64,000 bases of DNA from Betaproteobacteria bacterium. GTDB lineage: Bacteria; Pseudomonadota; Gammaproteobacteria; Burkholderiales; Burkholderiaceae_C. The notes below the pieces were generated by a model. It saw only the letters and a list, made by a program, of their open reading frames with translations, did not search any database and was not told the origin of the DNA. The first letter of the stretch is position 1. Every line of letters starts with the position of its first letter. This document shows positions 1-7,633 of this stretch, in pieces. The stretch lies in contig JANXSZ010000035.1 in assembly GCA_025356445.1 (NCBI GenBank), positions 1 to 64,000 of the forward strand, in the 5' to 3' direction. A program made the position numbers and the translations under genes.

Positions 1-170
1 CACTTGGCGCGGCGCTTTCACGGGCTGGGCATACTGGCGAGCTGACCGTGCATTCGGACCAGGGCTGGCACTACAAGATGCAGCCCTATCGGATGATGCT
101 TGCGCGTTACGGTGTCACGCAAAGCATGAGCCGCAAGGGTACCGCCTCGCGCTTCGGCCAAAAGCTATGA
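1..170 (+). pseudogene. IS3-family transposase (OrfB) fragment, truncated at both ends
   Basis: In the frame ending with TGA at 168-170 the translation contains HSDQGWHYKM followed by QSMSRKG. These are the DDE integrase-core block around the second catalytic Asp of IS3/IS150-type OrfB transposases. In intact members the SMSRKG block is followed by N-C-x-D-N-A and, further on, the catalytic Glu. Here the reading diverges at once to TASRFGQKL and stops, so the Glu region is lost. The 5' part lies outside the window. The piece cannot be functional. It marks a mobile-DNA scar beside a toxin-antitoxin pair and a tRNA fragment. The terminal inverted repeat is not recognisable. Confidence 0.8.
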
Positions 171-280
171 CCAGTCATCGGGTGGGTGGCCTGATCCCAG
201 CATTTTCCGAAACACACGGCTACGGTTCTTCGCTGCTCTTGTATCGTATTTTGAGAAGGCGAGGCCACGTAAATGGTGTG

Positions 281-601
281 TCAAATTTTCAGAAGTCGTC
301 TTGTTAGCAGCGTTGGGAAATCCTGTCGATGCGAAGCAATGACGTACACATAAACGTCACTGTCAATTCGCCGATAAACCAGCTTGTGGTGTGACGTAAA
401 AACGGTTTTGTACTCAAAGATGCCAACGGAGGCAAGCTCCTGAACGGGCGCCCCAGTCAAAAGTCCTGTGTCAACCAGTGCAAGTTTTTCGAATATTTCG
501 TTTTCGGCATTGAGCCAGTCAGTCTCGCTCCACTTGTTGAGCATGTACTCCTGAAGCGAGAGCAAGTCTTCCTGTGCTTCGGGAAGAATGATGATGGCCA
601 T
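281..601 (-). CDS. RelE/ParE-family toxin of a type II toxin-antitoxin pair
   Basis: 106 residues, the usual size of RelE/ParE toxins. The N-terminal strand ends in PEAQEDLLSL and is followed by a helical hairpin. The C-terminal part has the family pattern KLVYRRIDSDVYVYVIASHRQDFP: a basic Tyr-Arg-Arg strand, then Ser-His-Arg-Gln-Asp. ParE members poison gyrase and RelE members cleave ribosome-bound mRNA; the sequence alone does not decide between them. The ATG overlaps the antitoxin stop by one base (TAATG), so the two are translationally coupled with the antitoxin first. The pair lies between an IS3 fragment and a tRNA 3' fragment, which fits cargo of an integrated element. Confidence 0.82.
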   Translation of the reverse strand: MAIIILPEAQEDLLSLQEYMLNKWSETDWLNAENEIFEKLALVDTGLLTGAPVQELASVGIFEYKTVFTSHHKLVYRRIDSDVYVYVIASHRQDFPTLLTRRLLKI

Positions 602-879
602 TACTTGCGGCGCTGGCGAGCTGCTGCCAGTTGCGCCCGTGACTCGGCAACGGAAATGCCTCTGCCTTGCAAGCGATCTTTTTCACCCAAGGCCATGACC
701 TTCAGTGCGGCAATCAGTGATTCCTTTTCTTGGTATTGCTTGACGCTTTCAATCACCATGCTGGCTTCGCCATTCTGGGTGATGAAAAAAGGCGTGCCGT
801 TCATCTCCAGGTCTTCGGAAATCTGGGCTGCATGGCTTTTCAGGTAGGAGATGGATTTAATGTTGGCGGCGTTCAGCAT
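601..879 (-). CDS. Phd/YefM-family antitoxin
   Basis: 92 residues. The N-terminal half (ANIKSISYLKSHAAQISEDL, then GTPFFITQNGEASMVIES) is the Phd/YefM DNA-binding fold with its typical 'T-x-N-G-x-x-x-x-V' strand. The charged C-terminal tail (RGISVAESRAQLAAARQRRK) is the probable toxin-binding segment that is disordered when free. It is the first gene of the operon and shares one base with the toxin start. A perfect 8-bp inverted repeat lies 25 nt upstream of its ATG, the expected place for an autoregulatory operator. The toxin gene directly behind it supports the assignment. Confidence 0.82.
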   Translation of the reverse strand: MLNAANIKSISYLKSHAAQISEDLEMNGTPFFITQNGEASMVIESVKQYQEKESLIAALKVMALGEKDRLQGRGISVAESRAQLAAARQRRK

Positions 880-903
880 ACCGATCCTTGAATGTCATTA
901 AGT

Positions 904-925
904 CTGAATTTAGGACCAAATTCAG
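904..925. promoter_or_regulatory. Palindromic operator candidate of the toxin-antitoxin operon
   Basis: CTGAATTT (904-911), a 6-nt spacer and AAATTCAG (918-925) form a perfect inverted repeat just upstream of the antitoxin ATG (879, minus strand). Antitoxins of the Phd/YefM type bind such repeats to repress their own operon. Binding here is inferred from position and symmetry only. Confidence 0.5.
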
Positions 926-1084
926 TTGAAGTCAAGCGCGTATGCCAAAATTGAATCGCTAGCTTTCCAAGAAAATGGGGGCACAATATCATTCACTTAG
1001 GTCATCCACTTCACCCCACTTTTTTAATTACTGGAATGTGTGAAAGTGAGCGTTGGTGCGGGTTTGCGGGCGATTTACCCCAAA

Positions 1085-1112
1085 GTGGGTTCGATCCCCG
1101 CCAGCGGCACCA
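1085..1112 (+). other. tRNA 3'-end fragment, probable integration-site (att) remnant
   Basis: A 5-bp T-stem (GTGGG/CCCGC), a 7-nt T-loop TTCGATC, a 3' acceptor strand CAGCGGC, discriminator A and encoded CCA are all present. The matching 5' acceptor strand (GCCGCTG), D-arm and anticodon arm are absent in the preceding 150 bases, so this is not a complete tRNA. Tyrosine integrases insert at tRNA 3' ends and leave an intact tRNA at one junction and a short 3' duplicate at the other. The orientation implies that the element and the intact tRNA lie to the left, outside the window. Confidence 0.65.
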
Positions 1113-1145
1113 ATTGGATTTTTTTTAGCGTCCTACAGAGTCTCG

Positions 1146-1179
1146 AAACCCGCATGCTTACTGGCATTGCGGGTTTTTT
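1146..1179 (+). terminator. Rho-independent terminator, probably the original terminator of the disrupted tRNA
   Basis: The inverted repeat AAACCCGCA / TGCGGGTTT is followed by a run of T on the plus strand, 33 nt after the tRNA CCA end. No plus-strand gene other than the tRNA fragment ends here. It is therefore most simply the old terminator of the tRNA gene that has been displaced. Confidence 0.7.
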
Positions 1180-1313
1180 GTTGTCCTATCTGGGTTATAT
1201 GAAGCGGCGACATTCCAGCAAACGTTGGTTGGTGGGTGCCTGGAGGCAAATGACGTTGCTGTTGAGCATCCACCTTGTCGTTTCTCTGGCTGAGCGCCAA
1301 GAGTGCAAATTCT

Positions 1314-2120
1314 CTAGCGTACGCGGCTGGAGCGCAACAACATGGAAATGGTGTTGGCTGCCTCACGCAAAGCGGGCAGCATGGTCTGCTGCATGGTCTC
1401 GGCGCTGCTGCGGTTGGCCTGACCTGAAATGTTCAGCGCCGCCACCGTCACACCGGCCTGATTGAACACCGGAGCGGCCATGGAGATCAGGCCCTCTTCC
1501 AACTCCTGGTCTACCAGGCACCAGCCCTGGGTGCGCACCTGCTGCACCTGTCTCAGCAACGCTGCTGGGTCGGTCAACGTATGGCTGGTGCGCGCCTGCA
1601 GATCACTGGTGCGCAAATGATCTTCCACTTCGGTATCGTGCAAACCCGCCAGCAGCACCCGGCCCAGGGAGGTGCAGTAGGCCGGCAAACGCGAACCCAC
1701 GCCCAGATTCAGCGACATGATTTTGTGCGTATGCACACGCAGCACGTAGACGATGTCGCTGCGGTCCAGCACGGCGGCAGAGCACGACTCTTTGACCTGG
1801 TCGGCCAGGCGCTCCATCACCGGCTCGGCCAGGTTCCAGATCGGCAAGGACGACAGATAGGCAAAGCCCAGCTCCAGGATGCGCGGCGTGAGGTGGAAAT
1901 ACTTGCCGTCGCCGTCCACATAGCCCAGGGTTTGCAAGGTCAGCAGGATGCGGCGTGCTCCGGCGCGAGTCAGGCCGGAGCTGGCCGCCACCTCGCTCAG
2001 GGTTTGCTGTTGGGCCTGCGCATGGAAGGAACGGATCACCTCCAGCCCACGGGCGAACGACTGCACGTAGCTGTCGCCGGGCTCGGGCGTGCTCTTCGAC
2101 CGGACTGCGGAATTTGCCAT
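1314..2120 (-). CDS. pcaR: IclR-family transcriptional regulator of the beta-ketoadipate (pca) genes
   Basis: 268 residues. The N-terminal winged helix-turn-helix (about residues 20-80, with FARGLEVIRSF and SGLTRAGARRILLTLQ) is followed by the IclR effector-binding domain (about 95-260). The motif SRLPAYCTSLGRVLLAG is typical of the PcaR/PobR/PcaU branch, whose members sense protocatechuate, p-hydroxybenzoate or beta-ketoadipate. It is divergent from pcaI-pcaJ across a 100-bp region with a palindrome at 2152-2163, a standard layout for a local pca activator. The effector cannot be read from sequence. The pca assignment rests on subfamily pattern plus neighbours. Confidence 0.8.
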   Translation of the reverse strand: MANSAVRSKSTPEPGDSYVQSFARGLEVIRSFHAQAQQQTLSEVAASSGLTRAGARRILLTLQTLGYVDGDGKYFHLTPRILELGFAYLSSLPIWNLAEPVMERLADQVKESCSAAVLDRSDIVYVLRVHTHKIMSLNLGVGSRLPAYCTSLGRVLLAGLHDTEVEDHLRTSDLQARTSHTLTDPAALLRQVQQVRTQGWCLVDQELEEGLISMAAPVFNQAGVTVAALNISGQANRSSAETMQQTMLPALREAANTISMLLRSSRVR

Positions 2121-2151
2121 AGTCAGTGAAATCTTTTAAAATTCATTATAC

Positions 2152-2174
2152 GAACATTTGTTCTTATTATGAAC
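2152..2174. promoter_or_regulatory. Candidate IclR-type operator between pcaR and pcaI
   Basis: GAACATTTGTTC (2152-2163) is a perfect 12-bp palindrome. A further GAAC at 2171-2174 pairs with the GTTC at 2160-2163, giving three half-sites in the short AT-rich region shared by both divergent promoters. Family members bind two or three such half-sites. Binding is inferred, not shown. Confidence 0.45.
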
Positions 2175-2220
2175 AACGAGACACCGCACCCTTTGCGGAA
2201 ACTATTGCAGGAGTGTGCGT

Positions 2221-2937
2221 GTGATCAACAAAATCGCCGCCTCGGTCGCCGAGGCATTGTCAGGTATCCAGGACGGAGCCACCGTGCTGATCGGTGGCTT
2301 TGGCACCGCCGGTATCCCCAACGAACTCATTGACGGTTTGATAGACCAAGGTGCCCGCGACCTGACCGTGGTCAACAACAACGCGGGCAACGGCGAGTCC
2401 GGGCTGGCCGCGCTGCTCAAGGCCGGGCGGGTACGCAAGATCATCTGCAGCTTTCCGCGCCAGGCCGACAGCCAGGTGTTTGACGGCCTGTACCGCAGTG
2501 GCCAGCTGGAACTGGAACTGGTGCCCCAGGGCAACCTGGCCGAGCGCCTGCGCGCCGCCGGGGCGGGCGTGGGTGCATTCTTTACCCCCACCGGCTTTGG
2601 TACGGAACTGGCCAAAAATTCCGACGGTAGCCTCAAGGAAACCCGCGTCATCAACGGCAAGCCGTACGTACTGGAGTACCCGATTTACGGCGATGTGGCG
2701 CTGATCAAGGCCGAGAGCGGCGACCGCTGGGGCAATCTGGTCTACCGCAAGGCGGCGCGTAACTTTGGCCCGGTGATGGCCACTGCTGCCAAGCACACCG
2801 TGGCCACCGTGCATTCCATCGTGGATCTAGGCACGCTGGACCCCGAGGCCATCGTCACGCCCGGTATCCACGTATTCAAGATCGTCCAAATCGACCACGT
2901 GGCCACCCAAGCCGGTGGCTTCAAACACGCCGAATAG
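2221..2937 (+). CDS. pcaI: 3-oxoadipate CoA-transferase, subunit A
   Basis: 238 residues, the normal size of the alpha subunit of class I CoA-transferases. The start is the GTG at 2221, because AGGAG at 2209-2213 is 7 nt away. The GTG at 2215 is too close, and family members begin M-I-N-K-I. The glycine-rich CoA-binding block (VLIGGFGTAGIPNELIDGL) is near residue 22, followed by VVNNNAGNGE. With PcaJ it transfers CoA from succinyl-CoA to 3-oxoadipate, the penultimate step of protocatechuate/catechol degradation. pcaJ follows after 14 nt. A CatI or acetoacetate transferase is possible, but the divergent IclR regulator and the pcaF remnant favour the pca role. Confidence 0.88.
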   Translation: MINKIAASVAEALSGIQDGATVLIGGFGTAGIPNELIDGLIDQGARDLTVVNNNAGNGESGLAALLKAGRVRKIICSFPRQADSQVFDGLYRSGQLELELVPQGNLAERLRAAGAGVGAFFTPTGFGTELAKNSDGSLKETRVINGKPYVLEYPIYGDVALIKAESGDRWGNLVYRKAARNFGPVMATAAKHTVATVHSIVDLGTLDPEAIVTPGIHVFKIVQIDHVATQAGGFKHAE

Positions 2938-2951
2938 GCCGGAAATACAGC

Positions 2952-3596
2952 ATGAGCAGCTACCAAAAACGCAGCAAAGACCAACTCGCCCAGCGCGTGG
3001 CGCAAGACATCCACGACGGGGCCTACGTCAACCTCGGCATCGGCCAGCCCACCCTGGTAGCCAACCACATTCCGGCCCACCGGGAAGTGGTGCTGCACAG
3101 CGAAAACGGCATCCTCGGCATGGGCCCGGCCCCCGCTGCGGGCGAGGAAGACTACGACCTGATCAACGCGGGCAAGCAACCGGTGACCTTGCTGGATGGC
3201 GGCGCGTACTTCCACCACGCTGACAGCTTTGCCATGATGCGCGGCGGCCACCTGGACATCTGCGTGCTGGGCGCGTTCCAGGTTTCGGCCACGGGTGACC
3301 TGGCCAACTGGAGCACCGGCGAGCCAGGCTCCATCCCTGCCGTCGGCGGCGCCATGGACTTGGCCATCGGTGCCAAACAGACCTGGGTGATGATGGATTT
3401 GCTGACCAAAAAGGGCGAAAGCAAAGTGGTCCAGGCCTGCAGCTACCCCTTGACCGGTATCGCCTGCGTTAAGCGCATCTACGCCGACTTGGCCACACTG
3501 GAATGCACGCCGCAAGGCCTCAAGCTGATCGACAAGGTAGAGGGGCTGGCGCACGCCGAGCTGGAGCGTCTGGTGGGTTTGCCCATCCAAGCCTGA
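2952..3596 (+). CDS. pcaJ: 3-oxoadipate CoA-transferase, subunit B
   Basis: 214 residues, the usual beta-subunit length. The N-terminal GAYVNLGIGQPTLVANHI is the conserved class I block. SENGILGMGP (near residue 50) contains the glutamate that forms the acyl and CoA thioester intermediates. The central MDLAIGAKQTWVMM and the end CVKRIYADLA are also conserved. It forms a heterodimer or heterotetramer with PcaI in the cytoplasm. It is downstream of pcaI in the same operon. Directly after its stop lies a decayed piece of a beta-ketoadipyl-CoA thiolase, so the operon has lost the enzyme of the next step at this locus. Confidence 0.88.
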   Translation: MSSYQKRSKDQLAQRVAQDIHDGAYVNLGIGQPTLVANHIPAHREVVLHSENGILGMGPAPAAGEEDYDLINAGKQPVTLLDGGAYFHHADSFAMMRGGHLDICVLGAFQVSATGDLANWSTGEPGSIPAVGGAMDLAIGAKQTWVMMDLLTKKGESKVVQACSYPLTGIACVKRIYADLATLECTPQGLKLIDKVEGLAHAELERLVGLPIQA

Positions 3597-3605
3597 AAAC
3601 CACCG

Positions 3606-3689
3606 TTGACCACCATCGGCTGGCGCTTTATCAACAAGCTGATGAAAGAGCAGTACGGCGTGGACTCCATGCCCCTGGGCATGGATTGA
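3606..3689 (+). pseudogene. Remnant of beta-ketoadipyl-CoA thiolase (pcaF)
   Basis: From 3609 the frame reads TTIGWRFINKLMK, then EQYGVDSMP, and stops at 3687-3689. This matches, from memory, the internal block of PcaF-type thiolases that reads like TTIGWRF-x-N-x-LMK-x-QYGVDSMPET. In an intact enzyme it lies around residues 125-150 of about 400. Nothing before or after in any frame continues the thiolase, and after SMP the reading becomes LGMD-stop. The position directly after pcaJ is where pcaF normally sits, so this is a deletion scar of the pcaIJF operon. Confidence 0.7.
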
Positions 3690-3997
3690 CACCGAAGTAG
3701 CACCTGGCCAGGGCTGCATAAACCTTCTGCTTCTGACCCCGTTGGAAAATGGGGGCATTACCTTGCACGGAGTACGCCGCATACAATCAGAGCGAAGAAC
3801 GAGTGTCAAATGCCAGTGACAAATGACACTTTGATACATGGTGGTGCTTATGGTGGTACTTAGCCAAACATAAATCATTGAACCCCATCGCCATGGAGGG
3901 TTCAAGTCGTTTTGTGGCTCCCGCCAGCGCGCCAAGTGGATTTACCAACAGCAGCCTACGGATTCGGACGCTTGCAGTCCCCAGGCTTGGAGTTTGT
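3690..3997. other. Gene-free stretch with a short inverted repeat
   Basis: No supported gene. AGTGTCA near 3802 and TGACACT near 3825 form a 7-bp inverted repeat in an AT-richer patch, a possible operator. The end carries TTGGAG (3987-3992), the ribosome-binding site of the following NfeD gene. The open frame reaching back to 3878 is not needed, because it lacks a ribosome-binding site and the membrane protein begins naturally at 3998. Confidence 0.4.
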
Positions 3998-4462
3998 ATG
4001 ACGGCATTGATGATGTTCTGGTCTGTGCTCGCAGTCGCTGCTTTGGCGGTCGCGGTCATCACCAGAATCACCCCTTTGATTATTTCAGCCTTTGGCTTTG
4101 GCTGTGCCGCTGCCTTGGTTTGGCTCGACTACGGGTTTGCGTACCAAGCTGGTGTGGCCGTGCTGCTGCTGATGGTGGGTATTTTTCTGTGGGCCCGCCA
4201 AGTCAAAATTCCGCAGGAACACCACAACGAAGCTGGCCCCTCACGTTTGAGCGGTATGGGCGCACTGAGCAATTTCAGCGCCTTTAGTGATGAGTCCGAT
4301 GAAGTCAAGGTCGACAAATGGGATGACACTGAGACCACTGTCGTATTCCGTGGCCGCGTTTGGAAAGCCAAACTGGCCAAAGGGGCGAGGGCAGAGTCGG
4401 GCCTCTACAAGGTGCGTGAAGTCAGAGACGGCAAGTTGGTGCTCGACGAAGTGATCGACTGA
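3998..4462 (+). CDS. NfeD-like membrane protein (short form)
   Basis: 154 residues from the ATG at 3998, preceded by GGAG with a 5-nt spacer. Two or three hydrophobic helices (about residues 3-65) are followed by a soluble C-terminal OB-fold domain with the family pattern VVFRGRVWKAKLAKGA and GKLVLDEV. Short NfeD proteins usually act with SPFH/stomatin proteins in membrane microdomains or quality control. No stomatin gene is adjacent. A paralogue of similar length and the same C-terminal pattern lies at 38219-38653. It is isolated between the pca unit and a convergent binding-protein gene. Confidence 0.72.
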   Translation: MTALMMFWSVLAVAALAVAVITRITPLIISAFGFGCAAALVWLDYGFAYQAGVAVLLLMVGIFLWARQVKIPQEHHNEAGPSRLSGMGALSNFSAFSDESDEVKVDKWDDTETTVVFRGRVWKAKLAKGARAESGLYKVREVRDGKLVLDEVID

Positions 4463-4486
4463 GCACCACCTCAGCTTGACGCTGGC

Positions 4487-5740
4487 TCAAGGCCGCGTCA
4501 TCTTGCACTCCGTGCCCTGCGCCAGCTCATTGCCGGTGTACACCGCATCGGTGCGGAACCCGTAGTTCGTTCCCTCCCAGCCCGTTTTCACGGTCTTGCC
4601 GTCCACCGGCGCAATGGTGTTCACCACCTGGGGCAGCAGCAGCTGGTGGTCTTCTCCCCGCATCCGCACCGTGCCCACCACCGAGTCATAGCTCAAATCT
4701 TCCATTGCTCTGGCGATGCGCACCGGCTCCAGCGATTTCGCCTTGTTGATGGCTGTTGCCAGCATGTGCGTGGTGAACTCAATGCGTGGCGCTAAAAAGT
4801 CCTTGCCCGTCTTCAGTTTGTAGGCCTTGGACAGTGCTTCCGCCTTGGGCACACCTTCCTCACCGGGATGCCACTCTGCCACCCAGGTCAGCTGCCCGAT
4901 TTTGGATTGAGACATCGCCAGCACCGTGCCAGGGATAGATCCTGCGCTATGGTTAAAGTAGCGCAGGTTATAGCCTGCGTCTCCCGCAGCACGCAGCAGC
5001 AGCGTCATGTCCTGCCCCCAGTTGCCGGTAATCAGGCTGTCGGCCCCGGTGGCTTTGACTTTGGAGATGTAGGGCGAAAAGTCTTTCACCCGGCCAATCG
5101 CATGCAAATCCTGACCGACAAATTTCACATCAGGCCGCGCCAAACCCACCATCTCTTGCCCGTAGCGCGCCCACTGTCTGCCATGCGCGTAATCCTGGTT
5201 CAGCAGATAGACGTTTTTGATCTCTGGCTGCTTCTTGATGTAGTTCGCCAGTGCCTTCATTTTCATCGCCGTGTTGGCCTCAAACTGAAAATGCCAAAAG
5301 CTACAGGCCTTGCCCGTCAGATCCGGGTCAATGGACGAATGGTTGAGGATCAGCACCGCTTTGTCGGGGTTGCGTTCGTTGTGTTTGGCGGCTGTCTGCA
5401 CCAGTGCGGCCACCACCGACGAGCCTGAGCCACCCGTCAAAATCGCCCGCGCACCCTGGTCAATGGCCGCTTGCAGCGCAATTTGGCTTTCTTGCGCCGA
5501 GAGCTTGCTGTCGAATTGCAGCAGTTGGAGCTTGGTACCAGCCTTGCCATTGACCAGCACGCCGCCCTTGGCATTGATGTCCTCCACCGCGTACTGGATG
5601 TGGCTCAGCATCAGTTCACCCACGTTCGCAAATGGCCCGCTCAAGGGGTCGATATAGGCAATTTTGAAGGTTTCCTGCGCAAAAGCGGGTGTAGTCAGCA
5701 AAGCGGTAGCGGCAGCGACCGCAGTCAACAAGTATTTCAT
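4487..5740 (-). CDS. Liv-type (branched-chain amino acid family) ABC transporter substrate-binding protein
   Basis: 417 residues from the ATG at 5740, which gives a clean signal peptide (MKYLLTAVAAATALLTTPAFA, cut after AFA). Longer frames upstream would bury the signal. The mature part begins QETFKIAYIDPLSGPFANVG, the canonical start of the periplasmic LivJ/LivK fold, with GGSGSSVVAALVQTA in the first lobe. These proteins bind amino acids, aromatic acids, amides or other small organics in the periplasm. No permease or ATPase is adjacent. It is divergent from an acyl-CoA ligase and carboxylase pair, so it may deliver the substrate of that pathway, or serve the Liv cluster at 18.8-25.9 kb. Confidence 0.82.
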   Translation of the reverse strand: MKYLLTAVAAATALLTTPAFAQETFKIAYIDPLSGPFANVGELMLSHIQYAVEDINAKGGVLVNGKAGTKLQLLQFDSKLSAQESQIALQAAIDQGARAILTGGSGSSVVAALVQTAAKHNERNPDKAVLILNHSSIDPDLTGKACSFWHFQFEANTAMKMKALANYIKKQPEIKNVYLLNQDYAHGRQWARYGQEMVGLARPDVKFVGQDLHAIGRVKDFSPYISKVKATGADSLITGNWGQDMTLLLRAAGDAGYNLRYFNHSAGSIPGTVLAMSQSKIGQLTWVAEWHPGEEGVPKAEALSKAYKLKTGKDFLAPRIEFTTHMLATAINKAKSLEPVRIARAMEDLSYDSVVGTVRMRGEDHQLLLPQVVNTIAPVDGKTVKTGWEGTNYGFRTDAVYTGNELAQGTECKMTRP

Positions 5741-5925
5741 CAAGGCATCCTGGTCAAAGCAAACAAAGAAAAGAAGGGACAGCGTCAAAAAGACGGAAAA
5801 GAGAGATGAGGGCCGGTGTGTCGCGAAGGGCATAGCCATCGTCTACCGCGAGCGCTACATTGGCAAGCCACCCAAGAGCCCCAACGCCTAGCGATAACCC
5901 TGAGAGTGACGCCCTGGAGACAAGC

Positions 5926-7593
5926 ATGCCGATCCCCCAAACCACCCCGCCCGCCATCCCCCACGCAGCCTCTCAACCTCTGCATGCCCACCTGCGTCGG
6001 CACGCCCAAGAGCGCCCTCACGCTGCCGCCATCCTCTGGTACGGTCACACCGTCACCTGGGCTGAGCTAGACTGCGCCAGTGATGCCTTCGCCGCCCGTT
6101 TGGCGGCGTTGGGTGTGCAAAAAGGTGACCCCATCGCCTTGTTCATGAACAACTGCCCGCAGTACGTGATGGCGCACTACGGCATCCAAAAACTAGGCGC
6201 TATCGTCTGCCCCTGTGGTCCGCTGTACAAAGAACACGAACTCGAATACCAGCTGAACGACCTGCAAGCCCGCGTCATCGTGGCCGCCGATGTGCTGCTG
6301 CCCATCGTGGACAAGGTGCGTGCCAAAACCGCGCTGGAACATGTTTTCGTTGTCCGCTACGGGGACTTGCTACCCCAGTTGCCTGGCCTGCCCACGGTGG
6401 ATATTCCCGCTGAACTGTTGGCGATGCAAGCTGCCTCCTCACTTGAACCTACCCCCGCCGACACCGAAGACTTCCTTGCTGTCACTCGTTCCGGTGCCGC
6501 TTGTCCACCGGTTGATCTGGTGATGGACGACGTGGCCCTGATGACCTACACCTCTGGCACCACCGGCCTGCCCAAAGGCGCGATGCTGAGCTACGGCAAT
6601 GCCCTTTTCAAAACCGCCGCTGCCGCTCAGTGCAATGGCGTGGGCTCTGCCGATGTGCTGCTGTCCATCGCCCCGCTGTACCACATCGCCGGGATGGTGA
6701 TGGGCATCAACGTGCCGGTCTACACCGGGGCCACCAGCGTGCTGCTGTACCGGTTTGACCCCAGCGCCGTGCTACAAGCCGTCTCGCGCCACCGCGTCAC
6801 CTGGTGGTACAGCATCGCCCCGATGAACGTGGCCGTGATGGCCGCACCTGGTGCGAAAGACCCGGCCCGCTATGACCTCAGCAGCTTGCGCATGAACCCT
6901 GTCACCAGCTTCGGCATCACCTTCACCGAAGCCCTGGCCCAGCAGTGGCGCGGGTTTGCCGTGAACTGCGCTTCTTTCGAGGCCGCCTACGGCCTGAGTG
7001 AAACCCACACCGTAGACACCTACATGCCGCATGACGCTGTTCGCTGGGGCGCACACGGCAAAGCCGTCCCTGGCAACACACTGCGCATCCTCAACCCTGA
7101 CACGGGCATCGAAGTTCCTTGCGGCGAGGTGGGTGAAATCACCATCGAAGGCCCTGGCAACTTCAAGGGCTACTGGAACAACCCTGTCGCTACCGCCAAA
7201 ACCCTGAAAGACGGCATCGTCTACACCGGCGACATGGGCCGCATGGACGTTGACGGCTACCTCACCTTCATGGGCCGGTTCAAAGAGATGATCAAAGTCT
7301 CTGGCTACAGCGTGTTCCCCGAAGAGGTAGAAACCTACCTCATCAAACACCCCGCCGTAGCCCAAGCCGCCGTCATCGGTGTGCCTGACGCGCAAAAGGG
7401 CGAAAGCATCCGTGCTTTCATCGTGCTCAAAGCCGGTCAACGTGTCGGTGTGGACATCGACGCTCCTGCCCTCATCGCCTGGGCACGCGACAACATGGCC
7501 AGCTACAAAGCCCCGCGTGACGTGCGTTTCATCGACGCGCTGCCCGCCACCGGGGCGGGCAAAGTCCTGCGCCGCCTGCTCAAAGACCTTTGA
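5926..7593 (+). CDS. Class I adenylate-forming acyl-CoA ligase
   Basis: 555 residues. The start at 5926 follows GGAGA at a good distance, and the frame extending to 5860 has no such site. The AMP-binding P-loop TYTSGTTGLPKG is near residue 208, the A5-type block YGLSET and the hinge/TGD block YTGDMGRMDVDGYL come later, and the C-terminal lysine motif is ATGAGKVLRR. It activates a carboxylic acid to its CoA thioester through an acyl-adenylate. The acyl chain is not predictable. It is followed after 40 nt by a biotin-dependent acyl-CoA carboxylase, so the product is probably carboxylated next. Medium- or long-chain, branched or isoprenoid acids are all possible. Confidence 0.82.
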   Translation: MPIPQTTPPAIPHAASQPLHAHLRRHAQERPHAAAILWYGHTVTWAELDCASDAFAARLAALGVQKGDPIALFMNNCPQYVMAHYGIQKLGAIVCPCGPLYKEHELEYQLNDLQARVIVAADVLLPIVDKVRAKTALEHVFVVRYGDLLPQLPGLPTVDIPAELLAMQAASSLEPTPADTEDFLAVTRSGAACPPVDLVMDDVALMTYTSGTTGLPKGAMLSYGNALFKTAAAAQCNGVGSADVLLSIAPLYHIAGMVMGINVPVYTGATSVLLYRFDPSAVLQAVSRHRVTWWYSIAPMNVAVMAAPGAKDPARYDLSSLRMNPVTSFGITFTEALAQQWRGFAVNCASFEAAYGLSETHTVDTYMPHDAVRWGAHGKAVPGNTLRILNPDTGIEVPCGEVGEITIEGPGNFKGYWNNPVATAKTLKDGIVYTGDMGRMDVDGYLTFMGRFKEMIKVSGYSVFPEEVETYLIKHPAVAQAAVIGVPDAQKGESIRAFIVLKAGQRVGVDIDAPALIAWARDNMASYKAPRDVRFIDALPATGAGKVLRRLLKDL

Positions 7594-7633
7594 ACGCCGC
7601 TCATCACCTCTGAATCCTTCCGAAAGCTGTTTG

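Larger units (their letters stand above)
880..1313. other. Gene-free stretch: operator, tRNA fragment, terminator
   Basis: No credible protein gene lies here. The stretch holds the inverted repeat at 904-925, a tRNA 3'-end fragment at 1085-1112 and a terminator hairpin at 1146-1179. Short readings across the tRNA fragment give the peptide VGSIPASGT, a familiar artefact of translating tRNA 3' ends. I see nothing definite in 1180-1313. Confidence 0.6.

Noticed and set aside
1037-1112. A complete tRNA gene
   Set aside because: Only T-arm and acceptor 3' strand fit. No pairing 5' acceptor strand, D-arm or anticodon arm is found upstream.
2742-3935. Minus-strand open frame of 397 codons
   Set aside because: It lies opposite pcaI and pcaJ, which have clear family motifs; it is a mirror frame caused by high GC at third positions.
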